Shown: one piece after another, positions 47,728 to 58,359 of the stretch
How positions within the stretch are numbered: position 1 is the first letter of the stretch
Layout of the letters: each line of letters begins with the position of its first letter
Assembly (NCBI RefSeq): GCF_004209775.1
Contig: NZ_CP035914.1
Location: forward strand, 1,178,001 to 1,242,000
DNA from: Synechococcus sp. WH 8101
GTDB lineage: Bacteria > Cyanobacteriota > Cyanobacteriia > PCC-6307 > Cyanobiaceae
Direction of reading: 5' to 3'
Length of the DNA: 64,000 nt
Program-made: the position numbers and the translations under genes
The notes under the pieces: model-generated
What the model was told of the DNA's origin: nothing
Seen by the model: the letters and a program-made list of their open reading frames with translations, nothing else
Database searches by the model: none

Positions 47728-48816
47728 TCAGCTTTCTGTCGCGTTCCTGTTACCGGCGGCGTTGGTGGGTCCAAGCGTGCTCGGCCCGAGGGGATGGGCC
47801 GCGTGGGGATAGGGATGGTGGCCATGGCTGTGCTCGTGTGCATGGCTGTGGCCACCCAGGGGGATCGGGATGCCATCGGGCTGGCAGGCGCCGGTGCATT
47901 CGCGCTCGCACAGGTCGCAGCCCTCCGTGAGGCCCTCCACGTGATGGTGATGGCTGGCCTGGGCCAGGCCCACCTCCGCCTCGAAGCCCAGCACCTGCGC
48001 TCGGTATTTGCACAACGAGCAGTTCATCACCGCCTCGCCGCCCAGCACCTCCTCCAGTCGCTCCAGGAAGGTGTCGAGCACCAGGGGGTGATCGCCGAGA
48101 TAGGGCGCCGAGAGGAACTCGATCTCGGGGTGATCGGCGGCCACCTTGTCGGTGTGCATTCGGATCCGGCTCACCAGCACGCCGGAGAAGAGGAAGTAAG
48201 GGAACACCACGATGCGGCGGAAGCCCAGGCGCACCAAATGACGCAGGCCCGGTTCCACCAGCGGGAAGGTGACGCCGGAATACACGGTTTCACCCCAGCC
48301 GAAGCCGAACCCCTCCACCAACATCCGCGTGACCTTGGCCACATTCGAGTTGGCATCAGGATCGGAGGAGCCGCGCCCCACCACCACCAGCAGCGTTTCC
48401 GCCAGGGGCACAGCCGGCGCCGCCTCCAGGGTCTCCCGAATCCGGGCGCCGGCGGCGGCGATCATCAGCCGGTCCACTCCCAGCTCCCGTCCGTAGTCGA
48501 TCGGCAGGTTCCACTCGGCGCTGTAGGTGTTCAACACCGAGGGGATGTCGTTTTTGGCATGGCCCGCAGCGAAGAGCATCGCCGGCACGGCGAGAACCCG
48601 CTGCACGCCTTGTTCCCGTAAGCGATCGAGGGCATCGCGCAGGATCGGTCGGGCGAATTCGAGGTAGCCGTGTTCCACCGGAATCCCCGACAGCTTCGGG
48701 CGCAAGCCTTCGGCCAGCTGGGCGAATTCCTCAACAGCCAGTTTGTTGCGGCTGCCGTGGCCGCAGATCAAGACCCCATAGCCCTTGGCCTTCAGTTCCG
48801 ATAACGATGGGATCAC
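47728..48816 (-). CDS. cbiX: sirohydrochlorin cobaltochelatase with metal-binding tail
   Basis: The product has 362 residues. It holds two chelatase repeats: GVLICGHGSRNKLAVEEFAQ with LAVPAMLFAAGHAKNDIP, and LLVVVGRGSSDPDANSNVAK with FPYFLFSGVLVSRI. The GHGSR and H(A)-AKNDI His residues bind the metal. After residue 270 come MNCSLCKYR, EGCDLCERECTGAC and an HSHAHEHSHGHH stretch, a Cys/His tail able to hold cobalt or an Fe-S cluster. It inserts Co (or Fe) into sirohydrochlorin for cobalamin or siroheme. Confidence 0.9.
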   Translation of the reverse strand: MIPSLSELKAKGYGVLICGHGSRNKLAVEEFAQLAEGLRPKLSGIPVEHGYLEFARPILRDALDRLREQGVQRVLAVPAMLFAAGHAKNDIPSVLNTYSAEWNLPIDYGRELGVDRLMIAAAGARIRETLEAAPAVPLAETLLVVVGRGSSDPDANSNVAKVTRMLVEGFGFGWGETVYSGVTFPLVEPGLRHLVRLGFRRIVVFPYFLFSGVLVSRIRMHTDKVAADHPEIEFLSAPYLGDHPLVLDTFLERLEEVLGGEAVMNCSLCKYRAQVLGFEAEVGLAQASHHHHVEGLTEGCDLCERECTGACQPDGIPIPLGGHSHAHEHSHGHHPYPHAAHPLGPSTLGPTNAAGNRNATES

Positions 48817-48857
48817 AACGGGAAAGTTCCTGATCTGACCCTATCGCCATAACGCCA

Positions 48858-50084
48858 TTGCCAGAACTTGAGCCCCGTCCCGGTGATCTTTCCAGTTGCT
48901 TACGCGACTGGAGCGGGCCGACCCCTTTGCTGGTGCGCAGCGGCGGCACCTCGAGCCGTTCCCGTGATCCAGTTCTGTGGAGCCTCGATCTGCGGACCCA
49001 CTGCCGCGAGCTGCAGCTCAGTGATGACGGCCACAGGGTGCGCGTCGGCGCTGGCGTGACGATGGCGGAGCTGCAACGGCATCTGGCCCCAGCGGGACGC
49101 AGTATTCCCACCGGCCTTTCCGGCCTGCCGGGAGCGGGCTATCTGCTTACTGGAGGCATCAGTCCACTCAGCCGCAGTCAGGGTCTGGCGATTGATCGGA
49201 TCCTCGCTTTGGAGGGGGTGTGGGGCGATGGGGAGCCGTTGGTGCTCACGGCAGAGCAAAGCACCAGCGCTGATGGCCATGCCTCAGACGCCTGGCGGGG
49301 TCTGCTCGGGGCGGCGCCGTTTCTGGCGGTGGTGAGCGCCATCGAGCTGCGAACCACACCACGCCAGCCCCTCCAGATCGCCCGTGCCCTGGTGTCGCCC
49401 GATCAGCTGGCTGAGTGGATTCAGCGGGCGGAGACCTGGCCGGATGGCCTCAGTTTGCAGTGGTTCTGGTCGGAACGGATCGAAATCCTGCTGGTGGCGA
49501 TCGAGGTGGATGCCCCGTCGGTTCAGGCCTGGGCCGCGTGTCAACCGCAGCTCGCGCGCCTCCCCGGCGCCGTGGTGGAGCGGATCGATGGGCTGGAGGC
49601 CTTGCCGCCGTTCGGGGCGTTGGCCCGTTGCCCACTCCAGAGAGCGCCAGTGGCTCAGGAAGTGCTCGGTCTGCTGGCGCCCGCCTGGGGGGCGGCCACC
49701 CCGGCCCTGATCCAGGTGGCACGGCAAGCGATGGCGCAACGGCCGGATCCCGGTTGTGCCCTGGCAAGCCAGCAGCTGGGGGGCGCGACCGCCCGGGTGC
49801 CTGCCACCGCGACTTCCTTTGTGCATCGTCAGGCGATCTGGAAACCCTGGATCACCGCCGCCTGGCCCGCTGCCGATCCAGCGGCGCGGCAGCGCAGCCT
49901 GGCTTGGCTGCTGCAGCTGCGGGATCAGCTTCGGCCCCACTGCCCCGGAGTGCACCTCGCCCAGCTCCATGACCATCTGCCCTGGCATGGCTGGGAGCTG
50001 AAGGCCGCCTTCGGCGACTGGCTTCCCGGTTTGCGACGCCTGAAAGCGCAGCACGATCGCCACCGACTCCTGCCAGGGTTGTGA
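48858..50084 (+). CDS. FAD-linked oxidoreductase
   Basis: The product has 408 residues from a TTG at 48858 (the true start could be slightly inside). [54 protein letters not shown] and [20 protein letters not shown] form the PCMH-type FAD-binding domain of the FAD_binding_4 family. The C-terminal half is diverged. The last four bases overlap the reading frame of the SulP gene. Substrate unknown; the family includes sugar and glycolate oxidases. Confidence 0.75.
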   Translation: MPELEPRPGDLSSCLRDWSGPTPLLVRSGGTSSRSRDPVLWSLDLRTHCRELQLSDDGHRVRVGAGVTMAELQRHLAPAGRSIPTGLSGLPGAGYLLTGGISPLSRSQGLAIDRILALEGVWGDGEPLVLTAEQSTSADGHASDAWRGLLGAAPFLAVVSAIELRTTPRQPLQIARALVSPDQLAEWIQRAETWPDGLSLQWFWSERIEILLVAIEVDAPSVQAWAACQPQLARLPGAVVERIDGLEALPPFGALARCPLQRAPVAQEVLGLLAPAWGAATPALIQVARQAMAQRPDPGCALASQQLGGATARVPATATSFVHRQAIWKPWITAAWPAADPAARQRSLAWLLQLRDQLRPHCPGVHLAQLHDHLPWHGWELKAAFGDWLPGLRRLKAQHDRHRLLPGL

Positions 50085-50101
50085 GATACGGTCGCCGCCA
50101 G

Positions 50102-51670
50102 ATGCGGCGGCACTCCATGCGGCAGTGGTTCAGCAATCCAGGCCCGGAACTGCTCTCCGGCCTGGTCGTCGCCTTCGCCATGATCCCGGAAGCGATCGCC
50201 TTCTCCGGCATCGCCGGTGTGGATCCCCAGGTGGGCCTGTTCGGTGCCTTCTGCCTCTCGCTCACCATTGCCGTGGTGGGGGGACGCACGGCGATGATCA
50301 CCTCGGCGACCGGCTCTACTGCCCTGCTGATGACAGGCCTGGTGGCGGCAGGCAATGCCCGCGGTGAGGGGTTGGGGCTGAGTTATTTGTTGGTGGCCGG
50401 CCTGCTCACCGGCGTGTTTCAGATCCTCTGGGGCTATCTGCGCCTGGCGTATCAGATGCGCTTTGTGCCCCAAGGGGTGCTCAGCGGCTTCGTGAATGCT
50501 CTGGCCCTGCTGATCTTCCAGGCCCAGCTTCCCCAGCTCGGCCTCAATCTCCATTACGGCGAGGCTCAGGCGGCGGATCACGCCTCAACCCTGTTGCCCC
50601 ACGGCAGCCAGATCCCGATTGTGTGGCTGCTGGTGATTCTCGGCCTGGTGATCATTTATGGCCTGCCTCGGCTCACCCGGCTCGTGCCCTCCCAGCTGGT
50701 GGCGATCGTGGTGCTCACCGCCTTGAGCATCGGCTTCCGCCTCGACATCCCCTCCGTGCAGAGCCTCGGCCAGCTGCCCAGCGGCCTGCCCAGCTTTCAG
50801 CTTCCCTTCGGTGCCCTCAGTGATGGACGGGTTCCCCTCAATCTGGAGACGTTCGGTCTGGTGTTACCGACGGCCCTGGCGATTTCCCTGGTGGGGTTGA
50901 TGGAAACCTTCCTCACCCAGGACATCCTGGATGAACGCACCGACAGCAATTCCAACAAAAACGTGGAAGCGCGTGGTCAGGGCATCGCCAACATCGTGTC
51001 GTCGCTGTTCGGTGGGATGGCCGGCTGCGCCTTGGTGGGTCAGTCGGTGATGAACATCGAGAACGGTGGGCGCGGGCGCCTCTCCACTCTGGTCTCAGGT
51101 CTCAGCCTGATGGCGATGATCCTGTTGGCACGCCCCTGGTTGGAGCAGATCCCCATGGCGGCACTGGTGGCCGTGATGATCAGCATCGCCGTGAGCACCG
51201 CCGACCTCAACGGATTGCGTCAACTGGCGCGCATCCCCAAAAGCGACACCTCCGTGATGCTGATGACGTTTGCCGTCACCATGCTCACCACGCCGCACAA
51301 TCTGGCCCTCGGGGTGCTGGCCGGTGTGGCCCTGGCGGCCATCCTCTTCAGCCGCAAGGTGGCGAAGGTGATCCGCGTGGATGTGGAAGACCTCGGTCCG
51401 GACGAGCGTCGTTATGTGGTGAGCGGTCAGCTGTTCTTCGTGAGCAAGGTGTATTTCCTCCAGGGATTTGATGTGCACACCCATCCCGCCCGAATCACGA
51501 TCGATCTCTCCGCAGCCCACATCTGGGACCAGACCGGCGTCGGCGCTTTGAATCAATTGATTCGCAAGCTCGAGCTCGGTGGTTCCACCGTCACGGTGGA
51601 GGGGATGAACGCAGAGAGCCTCAACCTGTTCGAGCGGATCGGCAGCCAGGCCCAGGGGGCCCACGGCTGA
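50102..51670 (+). CDS. SulP-family anion transporter (BicA-like)
   Basis: The product has about 522 residues (starts at 50081, 50102 or 50117 are possible). [40 protein letters not shown] and [14 protein letters not shown] are the SulP signature; a membrane part of about 12 helices is followed by a cytosolic STAS domain ([20 protein letters not shown]). In cyanobacteria SulP proteins include the Na-dependent bicarbonate carrier BicA, so bicarbonate uptake is the best guess, sulfate the alternative. Confidence 0.85.
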   Translation: MRRHSMRQWFSNPGPELLSGLVVAFAMIPEAIAFSGIAGVDPQVGLFGAFCLSLTIAVVGGRTAMITSATGSTALLMTGLVAAGNARGEGLGLSYLLVAGLLTGVFQILWGYLRLAYQMRFVPQGVLSGFVNALALLIFQAQLPQLGLNLHYGEAQAADHASTLLPHGSQIPIVWLLVILGLVIIYGLPRLTRLVPSQLVAIVVLTALSIGFRLDIPSVQSLGQLPSGLPSFQLPFGALSDGRVPLNLETFGLVLPTALAISLVGLMETFLTQDILDERTDSNSNKNVEARGQGIANIVSSLFGGMAGCALVGQSVMNIENGGRGRLSTLVSGLSLMAMILLARPWLEQIPMAALVAVMISIAVSTADLNGLRQLARIPKSDTSVMLMTFAVTMLTTPHNLALGVLAGVALAAILFSRKVAKVIRVDVEDLGPDERRYVVSGQLFFVSKVYFLQGFDVHTHPARITIDLSAAHIWDQTGVGALNQLIRKLELGGSTVTVEGMNAESLNLFERIGSQAQGAHG

Positions 51671-51686
51671 CTCCGCGCCAGCTGCA

Positions 51687-51809
51687 TCAGCGCTTCTGCG
51701 GCGGTTCGGGGGTGTCGGAGGGCTTGAGGAGAACGGCCACCGTTCCCGCCACGATCACCAGAATCAGCAGGCCACCGCCCAGCAGGGGAAGGGTGAGATC
51801 GGCATCCAT
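51687..51809 (-). CDS. tiny membrane protein
   Basis: The product has 40 residues: MDADLTLPLLGGGLLILVIV, then AGTVAVLLKPSDTPEPPQKR. One membrane helix with a short Pro-rich tail. It resembles one-helix proteins of picocyanobacteria. It converges with the SulP gene. Confidence 0.5.
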   Translation of the reverse strand: MDADLTLPLLGGGLLILVIVAGTVAVLLKPSDTPEPPQKR

Positions 51810-51850
51810 GGCGGTGCGGCAACGATCCTCATGCTGACGCCCGATCCGGA

Positions 51851-52177
51851 TCAGCGGGACTGCTGCATCAGCGCCAGGCAGCTGAGCAGGTCTTTGCGCA
51901 TGCCCTTGAGACGCTTGCGGATCTGTTCATCCTTCGGTTTGGCCTGCACGTAGCGCTCGGTCACATCCACGCCGATGCTGAGCACCAGACAGAGGGTTTC
52001 CACATCGCCGCTCTGGGCAGCCCGCTGCCCGGCGCCATCACGAATCACCTGCAACAGCGCCATCTTGTTGTTGTAAAGCTGGCGATCGGTGGCTTCCCAG
52101 GCGCGCACCTCGATCGGTGTGCCAAGGCTGAGGGCCATCCCCACCAGTCCTGCGGTCCAGGGCCAGTTCTGCGTCAC
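51851..52177 (-). CDS. exported helical hypothetical protein
   Basis: The product has 108 residues with a GTG start at 52177; NWPWTAGLVGMALSLGTPIE looks like a signal peptide. The mature part is helical: WEATDRQLYNNKMALLQVIR, VETLCLVLSIGVDVTERYVQ, MRKDLLSCLALMQQSR. The longer frame to 52345 has poor sequence. No family recognised. Confidence 0.55.
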   Translation of the reverse strand: MTQNWPWTAGLVGMALSLGTPIEVRAWEATDRQLYNNKMALLQVIRDGAGQRAAQSGDVETLCLVLSIGVDVTERYVQAKPKDEQIRKRLKGMRKDLLSCLALMQQSR

Positions 52178-52260
52178 GATCCGCCCCGACACGATTGCGC
52201 GGAACTTAGGGAGCTTGGCGCCGTTCTGCCATCCTCTCCTCAGCGAGGAGGTTGGAAGCC

Positions 52261-53310
52261 ATGGCCAAGCGTCGCCCCATGGCCCTGCTGCTGGGTCTGG
52301 CGCTGCTCGCGGGCTGCGCCACCCTCGGTGAGGGCGGCGCCTCACGGCTCGATCTGATCCGACAGCGCGGCAGCCTGCGCTGTGGCGTCAGCGGCAAGAT
52401 TCCTGGCTTCAGCTTCCTGCAGACCGACGGCAGCTATTCCGGTCTTGATGTGGATCTCTGCAAGGCGTTTGCGGCAGCCTTTGTGCCCGGAACCGGCGCT
52501 GTTGACTATCGCCCGCTGACGGCACCGGAGCGGTTCACGGCCCTGCGCACCGGGGAGATCGATCTGCTCTCGCGCAATACCACCATGAACCTCAGCCGGG
52601 ATGCGGCGGGCGGCAATGGCCTCAGCTTCGCCCCCGTGGTCTTTCACGATGGCCAGGGTTTGATGGTGACATCAGGCAGCGGCATCAACCGGCTGGAGGA
52701 TCTCCAGGGGAAGAGCATCTGCGTGGGCTCTGGCACGACCACCGAGCAGAACCTCAACGATGCGTTTGAAGCCAGGGGCATCGCCTACACACCGATCAAA
52801 TACCAAGACCTGAACCAGGTGGTGGCCGGCTACCTGCAGGGTCGTTGTCAGGCGATGACCTCCGATCGCTCCCAGCTCGCAGCGGCCCGGTCCGGATTCG
52901 CCGATCAGGGCAACCACCGGATCCTTGAGGAGGTTCTGAGCAAGGAGCCCCTGGCTCCCGCCTCAGTGGGCGGCGATCAGCGCCTGGCCGATGCGATGCG
53001 CTGGGTGGTGTACGCCCTGATCACCGCCGAGGAGCTGGGCATCACCCAGGCCAATGTGCAGGAGCGCTATACCGAAGCGCAGCGGCGCCCGGAACTCACC
53101 CGGCTGCGGCGGTTCTTCGGGCTCGATGCTGGCCTGGGCGAGAAGCTCGGTCTGCGCGACGACTTTGTGGTGCAGGTGATCCAGGCCACCGGCAACTACG
53201 GCGAGATCTATGCCCGCAACCTCGGACCTGACAGCCAGGTGCCGATCTCCCGTGGCCTCAATCGTCTCGGGAGCGATGGCGGTGTGATGGTCGCCCCTCC
53301 CTTCCAATGA
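52261..53310 (+). CDS. amino-acid ABC transporter, substrate-binding lipoprotein
   Basis: The product has 349 residues from the ATG at 52261 (MAKRRPMALLLGLALLAGCA): lipobox LLAGC, so anchored at the outer face of the membrane. GSLRCGVSGKIPGFSFLQTD, SGLDVDLCKAFAAAFVPGTG and LLSRNTTMNLSRD are those of the general/polar amino-acid binding proteins (AapJ/BztA type). First gene of a five-gene operon; its stop overlaps the permease start (ATGA). Confidence 0.9.
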   Translation: MAKRRPMALLLGLALLAGCATLGEGGASRLDLIRQRGSLRCGVSGKIPGFSFLQTDGSYSGLDVDLCKAFAAAFVPGTGAVDYRPLTAPERFTALRTGEIDLLSRNTTMNLSRDAAGGNGLSFAPVVFHDGQGLMVTSGSGINRLEDLQGKSICVGSGTTTEQNLNDAFEARGIAYTPIKYQDLNQVVAGYLQGRCQAMTSDRSQLAAARSGFADQGNHRILEEVLSKEPLAPASVGGDQRLADAMRWVVYALITAEELGITQANVQERYTEAQRRPELTRLRRFFGLDAGLGEKLGLRDDFVVQVIQATGNYGEIYARNLGPDSQVPISRGLNRLGSDGGVMVAPPFQ

Positions 53311-54224
53311 GCGCTCCCATGCCTGGGCGACGTCGCTGGTGGCTTCAGGCCCTGGTCGTTCTGGCGGCCCTCACCCTGCTGGGGCTGCTGGTGAACAACC
53401 TCACGGTGAATCTGATCCGCACCGGCCTTGGCCTCAGTTTTCATTGGTTATCGCGGCCGGCGGGTTTTGCCCTGGCTGAGCATCCTCTGCCCTACGCCCC
53501 ATCCGACAGCTACGCCTGGGCTCTGCTGATGGGGTGGCTCAACAGCCTCAAGGTGATCGTGGCCGGTCTGATCCTGGCCACTCTCCTCGGGGTGAGCGCT
53601 GGGGCTGCCCGCCGCAGTGCCAATGCCCTGCTGCGCTGGTTGGCGGCGCTCTATGTGGGCCTGATCCGCCAGATCCCCCTGCTGCTGCAGTTGTTGTTCT
53701 GGTATTTCGTCGCCTTTCTCGGTCTGCCCCCCGCCTCGGAACCCCTCAGCCCGCTGCCAGCGCTGCTTCGCCTCTCCAACCAGGGCATCGAGCTGCTCGG
53801 CGTGCCAATGAGTGTGGAGTTCAGTGCGGTGTTGGTGGGCTTGTCGGTGTTCAGCGGGGCGGCGATCGCCGAGGTGGTGCGGGGCGGTCTTGATGCGGTG
53901 CCCAGGGGGCAGTGGGAGGCCTTCCGCAGCCTCGGGTTGCCGGAAGGGTTGGGCCTGCGTCGCGTGATCCTGCCCCAGGCCCTGCCGGCGATCCTGCCCG
54001 GACTGAGCAGCCAATATCTCAATCTCGCCAAGAACAGCACCCTGGCGATTGCAGTCGGTTACGCCGATCTCTACGCCGTCAGCGATACCACCATCACCCA
54101 GACAGGCCGGGCGATCGAGGGATTCCTGCTGCTGTTGCTCAGCTTTCTTCTGCTCAACCTGCTGATCAATGGCGGCATGCAACTGCTCAACCGGGTGGTC
54201 GTGAGCGGACGGCACCACCCCTAA
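53307..54224 (+). CDS. amino-acid ABC transporter permease 1
   Basis: The product has 305 residues with five or six membrane segments; the permease loop is VVRGGLDAVPRGQWEAFRSL, GLPEGLGLRRVILPQALPAI (the EAA motif contacting the ATPase). Like AapQ/BztB/NatG it pairs with a second, unequal permease two genes downstream. ATGA overlap with the binding protein gene. Confidence 0.9.
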   Translation: MSAPMPGRRRWWLQALVVLAALTLLGLLVNNLTVNLIRTGLGLSFHWLSRPAGFALAEHPLPYAPSDSYAWALLMGWLNSLKVIVAGLILATLLGVSAGAARRSANALLRWLAALYVGLIRQIPLLLQLLFWYFVAFLGLPPASEPLSPLPALLRLSNQGIELLGVPMSVEFSAVLVGLSVFSGAAIAEVVRGGLDAVPRGQWEAFRSLGLPEGLGLRRVILPQALPAILPGLSSQYLNLAKNSTLAIAVGYADLYAVSDTTITQTGRAIEGFLLLLLSFLLLNLLINGGMQLLNRVVVSGRHHP

Positions 54225-54251
54225 GCTGCGGCCGTTCTTTCCAGAAAGGTC

Positions 54252-54755
54252 ATGGGATCCCGTCGGATCGCTGCCGTGCTGCTGATCGTTGCCGCGATCG
54301 CCGCCATCCTGCTCCCCTTTGCGTCCGGAACGCTGCTCACCATCGGCTTGGGCGGTATCGCCTTCGCGGCCGGCATCGGTCAGTTCCTGCGTCTCGGTGG
54401 AGAAACCGGCCTGCAGGCCCGCCTCTTCCGCGTGCTCACCGGCCTGCTCTACTGCGGCGCCGCCATCTGGGTGTTGATCGATCCGATCGACAGTGAAATC
54501 AGCCTCACCCTGTTTGTGGGCGTGTTGCTGCTGGTGGAAGGGGTGATGGAACTGGCGGTTGGAGCCACCGCAGCGGTTCCTGCCGCTGGCCTGGCGGTGC
54601 TCGATGGTGTCGTCACGGCGATTCTCGGACTGCTGCTGGTGCTCGAGTGGCCCACCGACAGCCTCTGGGCCCTGGGCACCCTCTTCGGTGTGGGTCTGTT
54701 CCTCTCCGCCCTCAATCTGTTCCAGTCCCCCACCCCCAGCGGCGGCGCCAGCTGA
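54252..54755 (+). CDS. HdeD/DUF308-like membrane protein
   Basis: The product has 167 residues with six hydrophobic helices in three pairs (RIAAVLLIVAAIAAILLPFA, LLTIGLGGIAFAAGIGQFL, GLAVLDGVVTAILGLLLVLE), the DUF308/HdeD repeat layout known from acid-stress proteins. It is inserted between the two permease genes of the ABC operon and overlaps the second by one base (TGATG). Relation to transport unknown. Confidence 0.75.
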   Translation: MGSRRIAAVLLIVAAIAAILLPFASGTLLTIGLGGIAFAAGIGQFLRLGGETGLQARLFRVLTGLLYCGAAIWVLIDPIDSEISLTLFVGVLLLVEGVMELAVGATAAVPAAGLAVLDGVVTAILGLLLVLEWPTDSLWALGTLFGVGLFLSALNLFQSPTPSGGAS

Positions 54756-55788
54756 TGGGGCGTTGGCGCCATTTCCGGCGCCATCTGCGCCGCCATCCCC
54801 TGGATTCGGTCCTGTCCCTGGCGATCCTGCTCTTGATCGCCTGGGCCCTCTGGGCCACCGGCCAGTGGGTGGTGCAGGTGGCCGATTGGCGGGTGGTGGG
54901 CGCCAACCTGCCGCTCTACGCCAGTGGCAGTTATCCCGCTGAGCAGCGCTGGCGCCCCCTGCTCTGGCTGGGCCTCATCCTGTTGCTCACCCTGGTCACC
55001 CTGCTGGCGCCCTGGCCCGCATCGGGTCAACGCTCCGGCCCCTTCCGGCTGGCCCTCCCCTGGTTGTGGCTTCTGATGCTCCCCCTGGGGTTGGCGGTGC
55101 TCGGCGGTGGTGCGGGCACGGGGCTCAGTGCCGTCTCGTCCCGGGCCTGGGGTGGGCTGGTGCTCACCCTCTTGCTCACGGGCGCCAGTGCACTGCTCGC
55201 CCTGCCATTGGGCGTGATGCTCGCCCTTGGCCGCAGCAGCGACCTGCCGGTGCTCCGTCATGGCTGTCGTCTGTATGTCGATCTGATGCGGGCCGTGCCG
55301 CTGATCGCCGTGTTGTTCTTCGGCCAGCTGCTCATCCCCCTGTTTCTGCCCGTGCAGCTCGAATTGAATCGGCTGTTGCGCGCGGTGCTGGCCTTTGCCC
55401 TGTTCGCCTCGGCCTACGTGGCCGAAGATGTGCGCGGCGGGCTGCAGTCGATTCCCGCCACGCAAAGGGAGGCGGCGGCGGCTCTCGGCCTCAACACTTG
55501 GCAGAGCCTGCAGCTGGTGGTGTTGCCCCAGGCGCTCCAGATCGCGATTCCCGCCCTCACCAATCAGGCGGTCGGCTTGCTGCAGAACACCAGCCTGATG
55601 GCCCTGCTCGGCCTGGTGGAATTGCTGGGCATCAGCCGCAGCTTGCTCGCCAACCCCGCCTTCATCGGCCGGCACCTGGAGGTGTATGTGTGGCTGGCGG
55701 CGCTTTATTGGCTGCTTTGCACGGCGATGGCCCTGTTGGCCCGTCGCCTCGAGCGCTCCGTCCAGCCGATCCCCCGCGCCCCAGGCCG

Positions 55789-55792
<4 letters not shown>
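54755..55792 (+). CDS. amino-acid ABC transporter permease 2
   Basis: The product has 345 residues from the ATG at 54755 (MGRWRHFRRHLRRHPLDSVL). DVRGGLQSIPATQREAAAAL, GLNTWQSLQLVVLPQALQIA is the EAA loop; RAVPLIAVLFFGQLLIPLFL is a conserved helix. Long N-terminal part as in AapM/BztC/NatH. Overlaps its neighbours on both sides. Confidence 0.9.
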
Positions 55793-56556
<764 letters not shown>

Positions 56557-56557
56557 C

Positions 56558-56758
56558 TCAGACCGCCTGGAGCCGTTGCAGGGCCCGCTCCGCCGCCATC
56601 AGCTCCCGCTCGGTGTGCAGCCAGCTCTCATTGCCCTGGGGCAGCCGGTCCACCTGGTCGGCCAGGCGCAGCAGCAACTGGTCTCGGCGCCCCCGCAGGC
56701 TCTCCACCAGCGAGAGCCAGTGCCTGGAGAGGGAGCAGGTCGGTCCGGCGGCAACCAT
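56558..56758 (-). CDS. small helical hypothetical protein
   Basis: The product has 66 residues from the ATG at 56758 (MVAAGPTCSLSRHWLSLVES). Helical and charged (RLADQVDRLPQGNESWLHTE, LMAAERALQRL). It sits in the gap between the ABC operon and the divergent permease gene. Unknown function. Confidence 0.55.
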   Translation of the reverse strand: MVAAGPTCSLSRHWLSLVESLRGRRDQLLLRLADQVDRLPQGNESWLHTERELMAAERALQRLQAV

Positions 56759-56827
56759 GCAGACAATCTGTAGACAGTTGCCACTCTGGCACAGCTTTGG
56801 TTTTGATTTGCTCCTGGCGCTGACGCC

Positions 56828-57760
56828 ATGCTCCGCCTCCTGCTCGAACTGCTGCCCTGCCTCAGCCTCGGCGTTCTGATCGGACGCCAGCGGCCGGGAT
56901 GGATCCGGCCCCTCTCCGTGCCCTTGGTGCGCTATGGCGTGCCGATCAGCCTGATGGGCCTGTTGCTGCGCGCCGGTCTGAGCTGGTCCCTGCTTGGCTA
57001 TGCGGCTGTGGCGGTGGTGGTCATCGCGGTGATGCTCACCCTCAGCCATCAGATGGATCCCCTGCGTCGCTGGATCGGTCGGCCGGCACTGGAGCTGGGC
57101 ACCTGCGTGGGGAACACGGCCTATTTCGGCATTCCCGTCGCTCTGGCCCTGCTGCCGGCGGAGGCCCTCAAGGTGAGCATCGGCTACGACTTCGGCGCCA
57201 CCCTGCTCGCCTGGGCCCTGGGGCCGTTCTGGCTGGCGCGTGGATGCTCCGTGCCTGGAGAGCATCAACTCCGGGCCCTTTGGCGGCATGTGTGTGAAAG
57301 CCCCGCCAGTCGTGGCTTGCTCGGCGCCCTGCTCGTGCACTGGACCCCCTGGCAGCAGGCGGTGTCCGATTGGCTTTGGTGGCCGGCCCGGGTGGTGATC
57401 GTGTTGGCCCTCGTGGTGGTGGGGATGCGCCTTGGCGCGATCGATCCCGCTCAGGCGTCGGCCCCAGGCCCCCAGGGCAGCCGCTGGGCCCTGCAGGGCA
57501 CCGTGATCGCCAAATTGCTGATTTTTCCAGCCCTGGTGTTGCTTCTCACTGGTCCGTTGCCCCTTGCCACCGCCGCCCGCGATGCCCTGGTGCTGCAGGC
57601 GGCGGCGCCTACGGCGATTTCCGTGCTCCTGATGGCGGAGACGCAACAGCGGGATCACCACGCCGCTGCACTGGTGGTGTTGCGCAGCACGGCGCTGGCC
57701 CTGGTCACCGTGCCGCTCTGGTGGTGGGTCTTGCAGAAGGGGTTGCCGTGGCAGGGTTGA
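56828..57760 (+). CDS. AEC-family permease
   Basis: The product has 310 residues with about ten membrane helices. LLELLPCLSLGVLIGRQRPG, LVRYGVPISLMGLLLRAGLS, LGTCVGNTAYFGIPVALALL (the GN.-FGIP motif) and LVLQAAAPTAISVLLMAETQ mark the auxin-efflux/malonate-permease (AEC) family. It transports small organic anions; the substrate is not predictable. Confidence 0.85.
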   Translation: MLRLLLELLPCLSLGVLIGRQRPGWIRPLSVPLVRYGVPISLMGLLLRAGLSWSLLGYAAVAVVVIAVMLTLSHQMDPLRRWIGRPALELGTCVGNTAYFGIPVALALLPAEALKVSIGYDFGATLLAWALGPFWLARGCSVPGEHQLRALWRHVCESPASRGLLGALLVHWTPWQQAVSDWLWWPARVVIVLALVVVGMRLGAIDPAQASAPGPQGSRWALQGTVIAKLLIFPALVLLLTGPLPLATAARDALVLQAAAPTAISVLLMAETQQRDHHAAALVVLRSTALALVTVPLWWWVLQKGLPWQG

Positions 57761-58331
57761 GGCCTGCAGGCGGGAGGAAGACGCGGAAGGTGAGATTGAT
57801 GCGTGCTTTGGTCACCTTTTTGCGCACGGGCACGGCGTGCAGCCAGGCCTGTTGACAGCCCGGTGCCATCACGAGCAGATCACCATCGCCAAGCTCAAGG
57901 TCGTGCCGTTCCCGGGTCTGCCGGTGACGGAACTGAAAGGTGCGGCTGGCACCGAGCGACAGGGAGGCAATCGCCTGATCGGCGGCGATCTCCGGCTCGT
58001 CGTCGGCATGCCATCCCATGCGGTCGTTTCCATGCCGATAGAGATTGAGCAGACAGCCGTTGAATGGCGTGTTGGCTGCCTCCCTGACCCGCTCGAGCAG
58101 GGGCCGGAACCAGTCGGGCCAACCGTCGCCGCGATGGACAACGCCGCTGTAGCGGTAGGCGAGCCCCTGATCAGCCAGATAGAGGGTGAGACGGGGCACC
58201 GGATGCTCCCGCCCGTAGACCCGCACCACCGGTTGTTGCCACAGCAGCCGCTCCGAGAGAAGGGTCTGCCAGTGCCGACAGTCGGGTTCCGGCAACCAGC
58301 TGTCATGCCAGTGCCAGGGACGCGTCATCAT
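57705..58331 (-). CDS. AlkB-like 2-oxoglutarate/Fe(II) dioxygenase
   Basis: The product has 208 residues from the ATG at 58331 (MMTRPWHWHDSWLPEPDCRH). PFNGCLLNLYRHGNDRMGWH, then ADDEPEI gives the H-x-D iron ligands, SLGASRTFQFRHR, and ARINLTFRVF gives the 2-oxoglutarate Arg pair. The last iron His is in AWLHAVPV. It repairs alkylated DNA bases oxidatively. It overlaps the 3' end of the AEC gene and is divergent from the kinase fusion gene. Confidence 0.85.
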   Translation of the reverse strand: MMTRPWHWHDSWLPEPDCRHWQTLLSERLLWQQPVVRVYGREHPVPRLTLYLADQGLAYRYSGVVHRGDGWPDWFRPLLERVREAANTPFNGCLLNLYRHGNDRMGWHADDEPEIAADQAIASLSLGASRTFQFRHRQTRERHDLELGDGDLLVMAPGCQQAWLHAVPVRKKVTKARINLTFRVFLPPAGLNPATATPSARPTTRAAR

Positions 58332-58359
58332 GCGGCAATGGATCCAGCGGACCTTGCCC

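Noticed and set aside
54449-55675. Long minus-strand frame opposite the ABC permease
   Set aside because: Gln/Pro-rich shadow of a real membrane protein gene.
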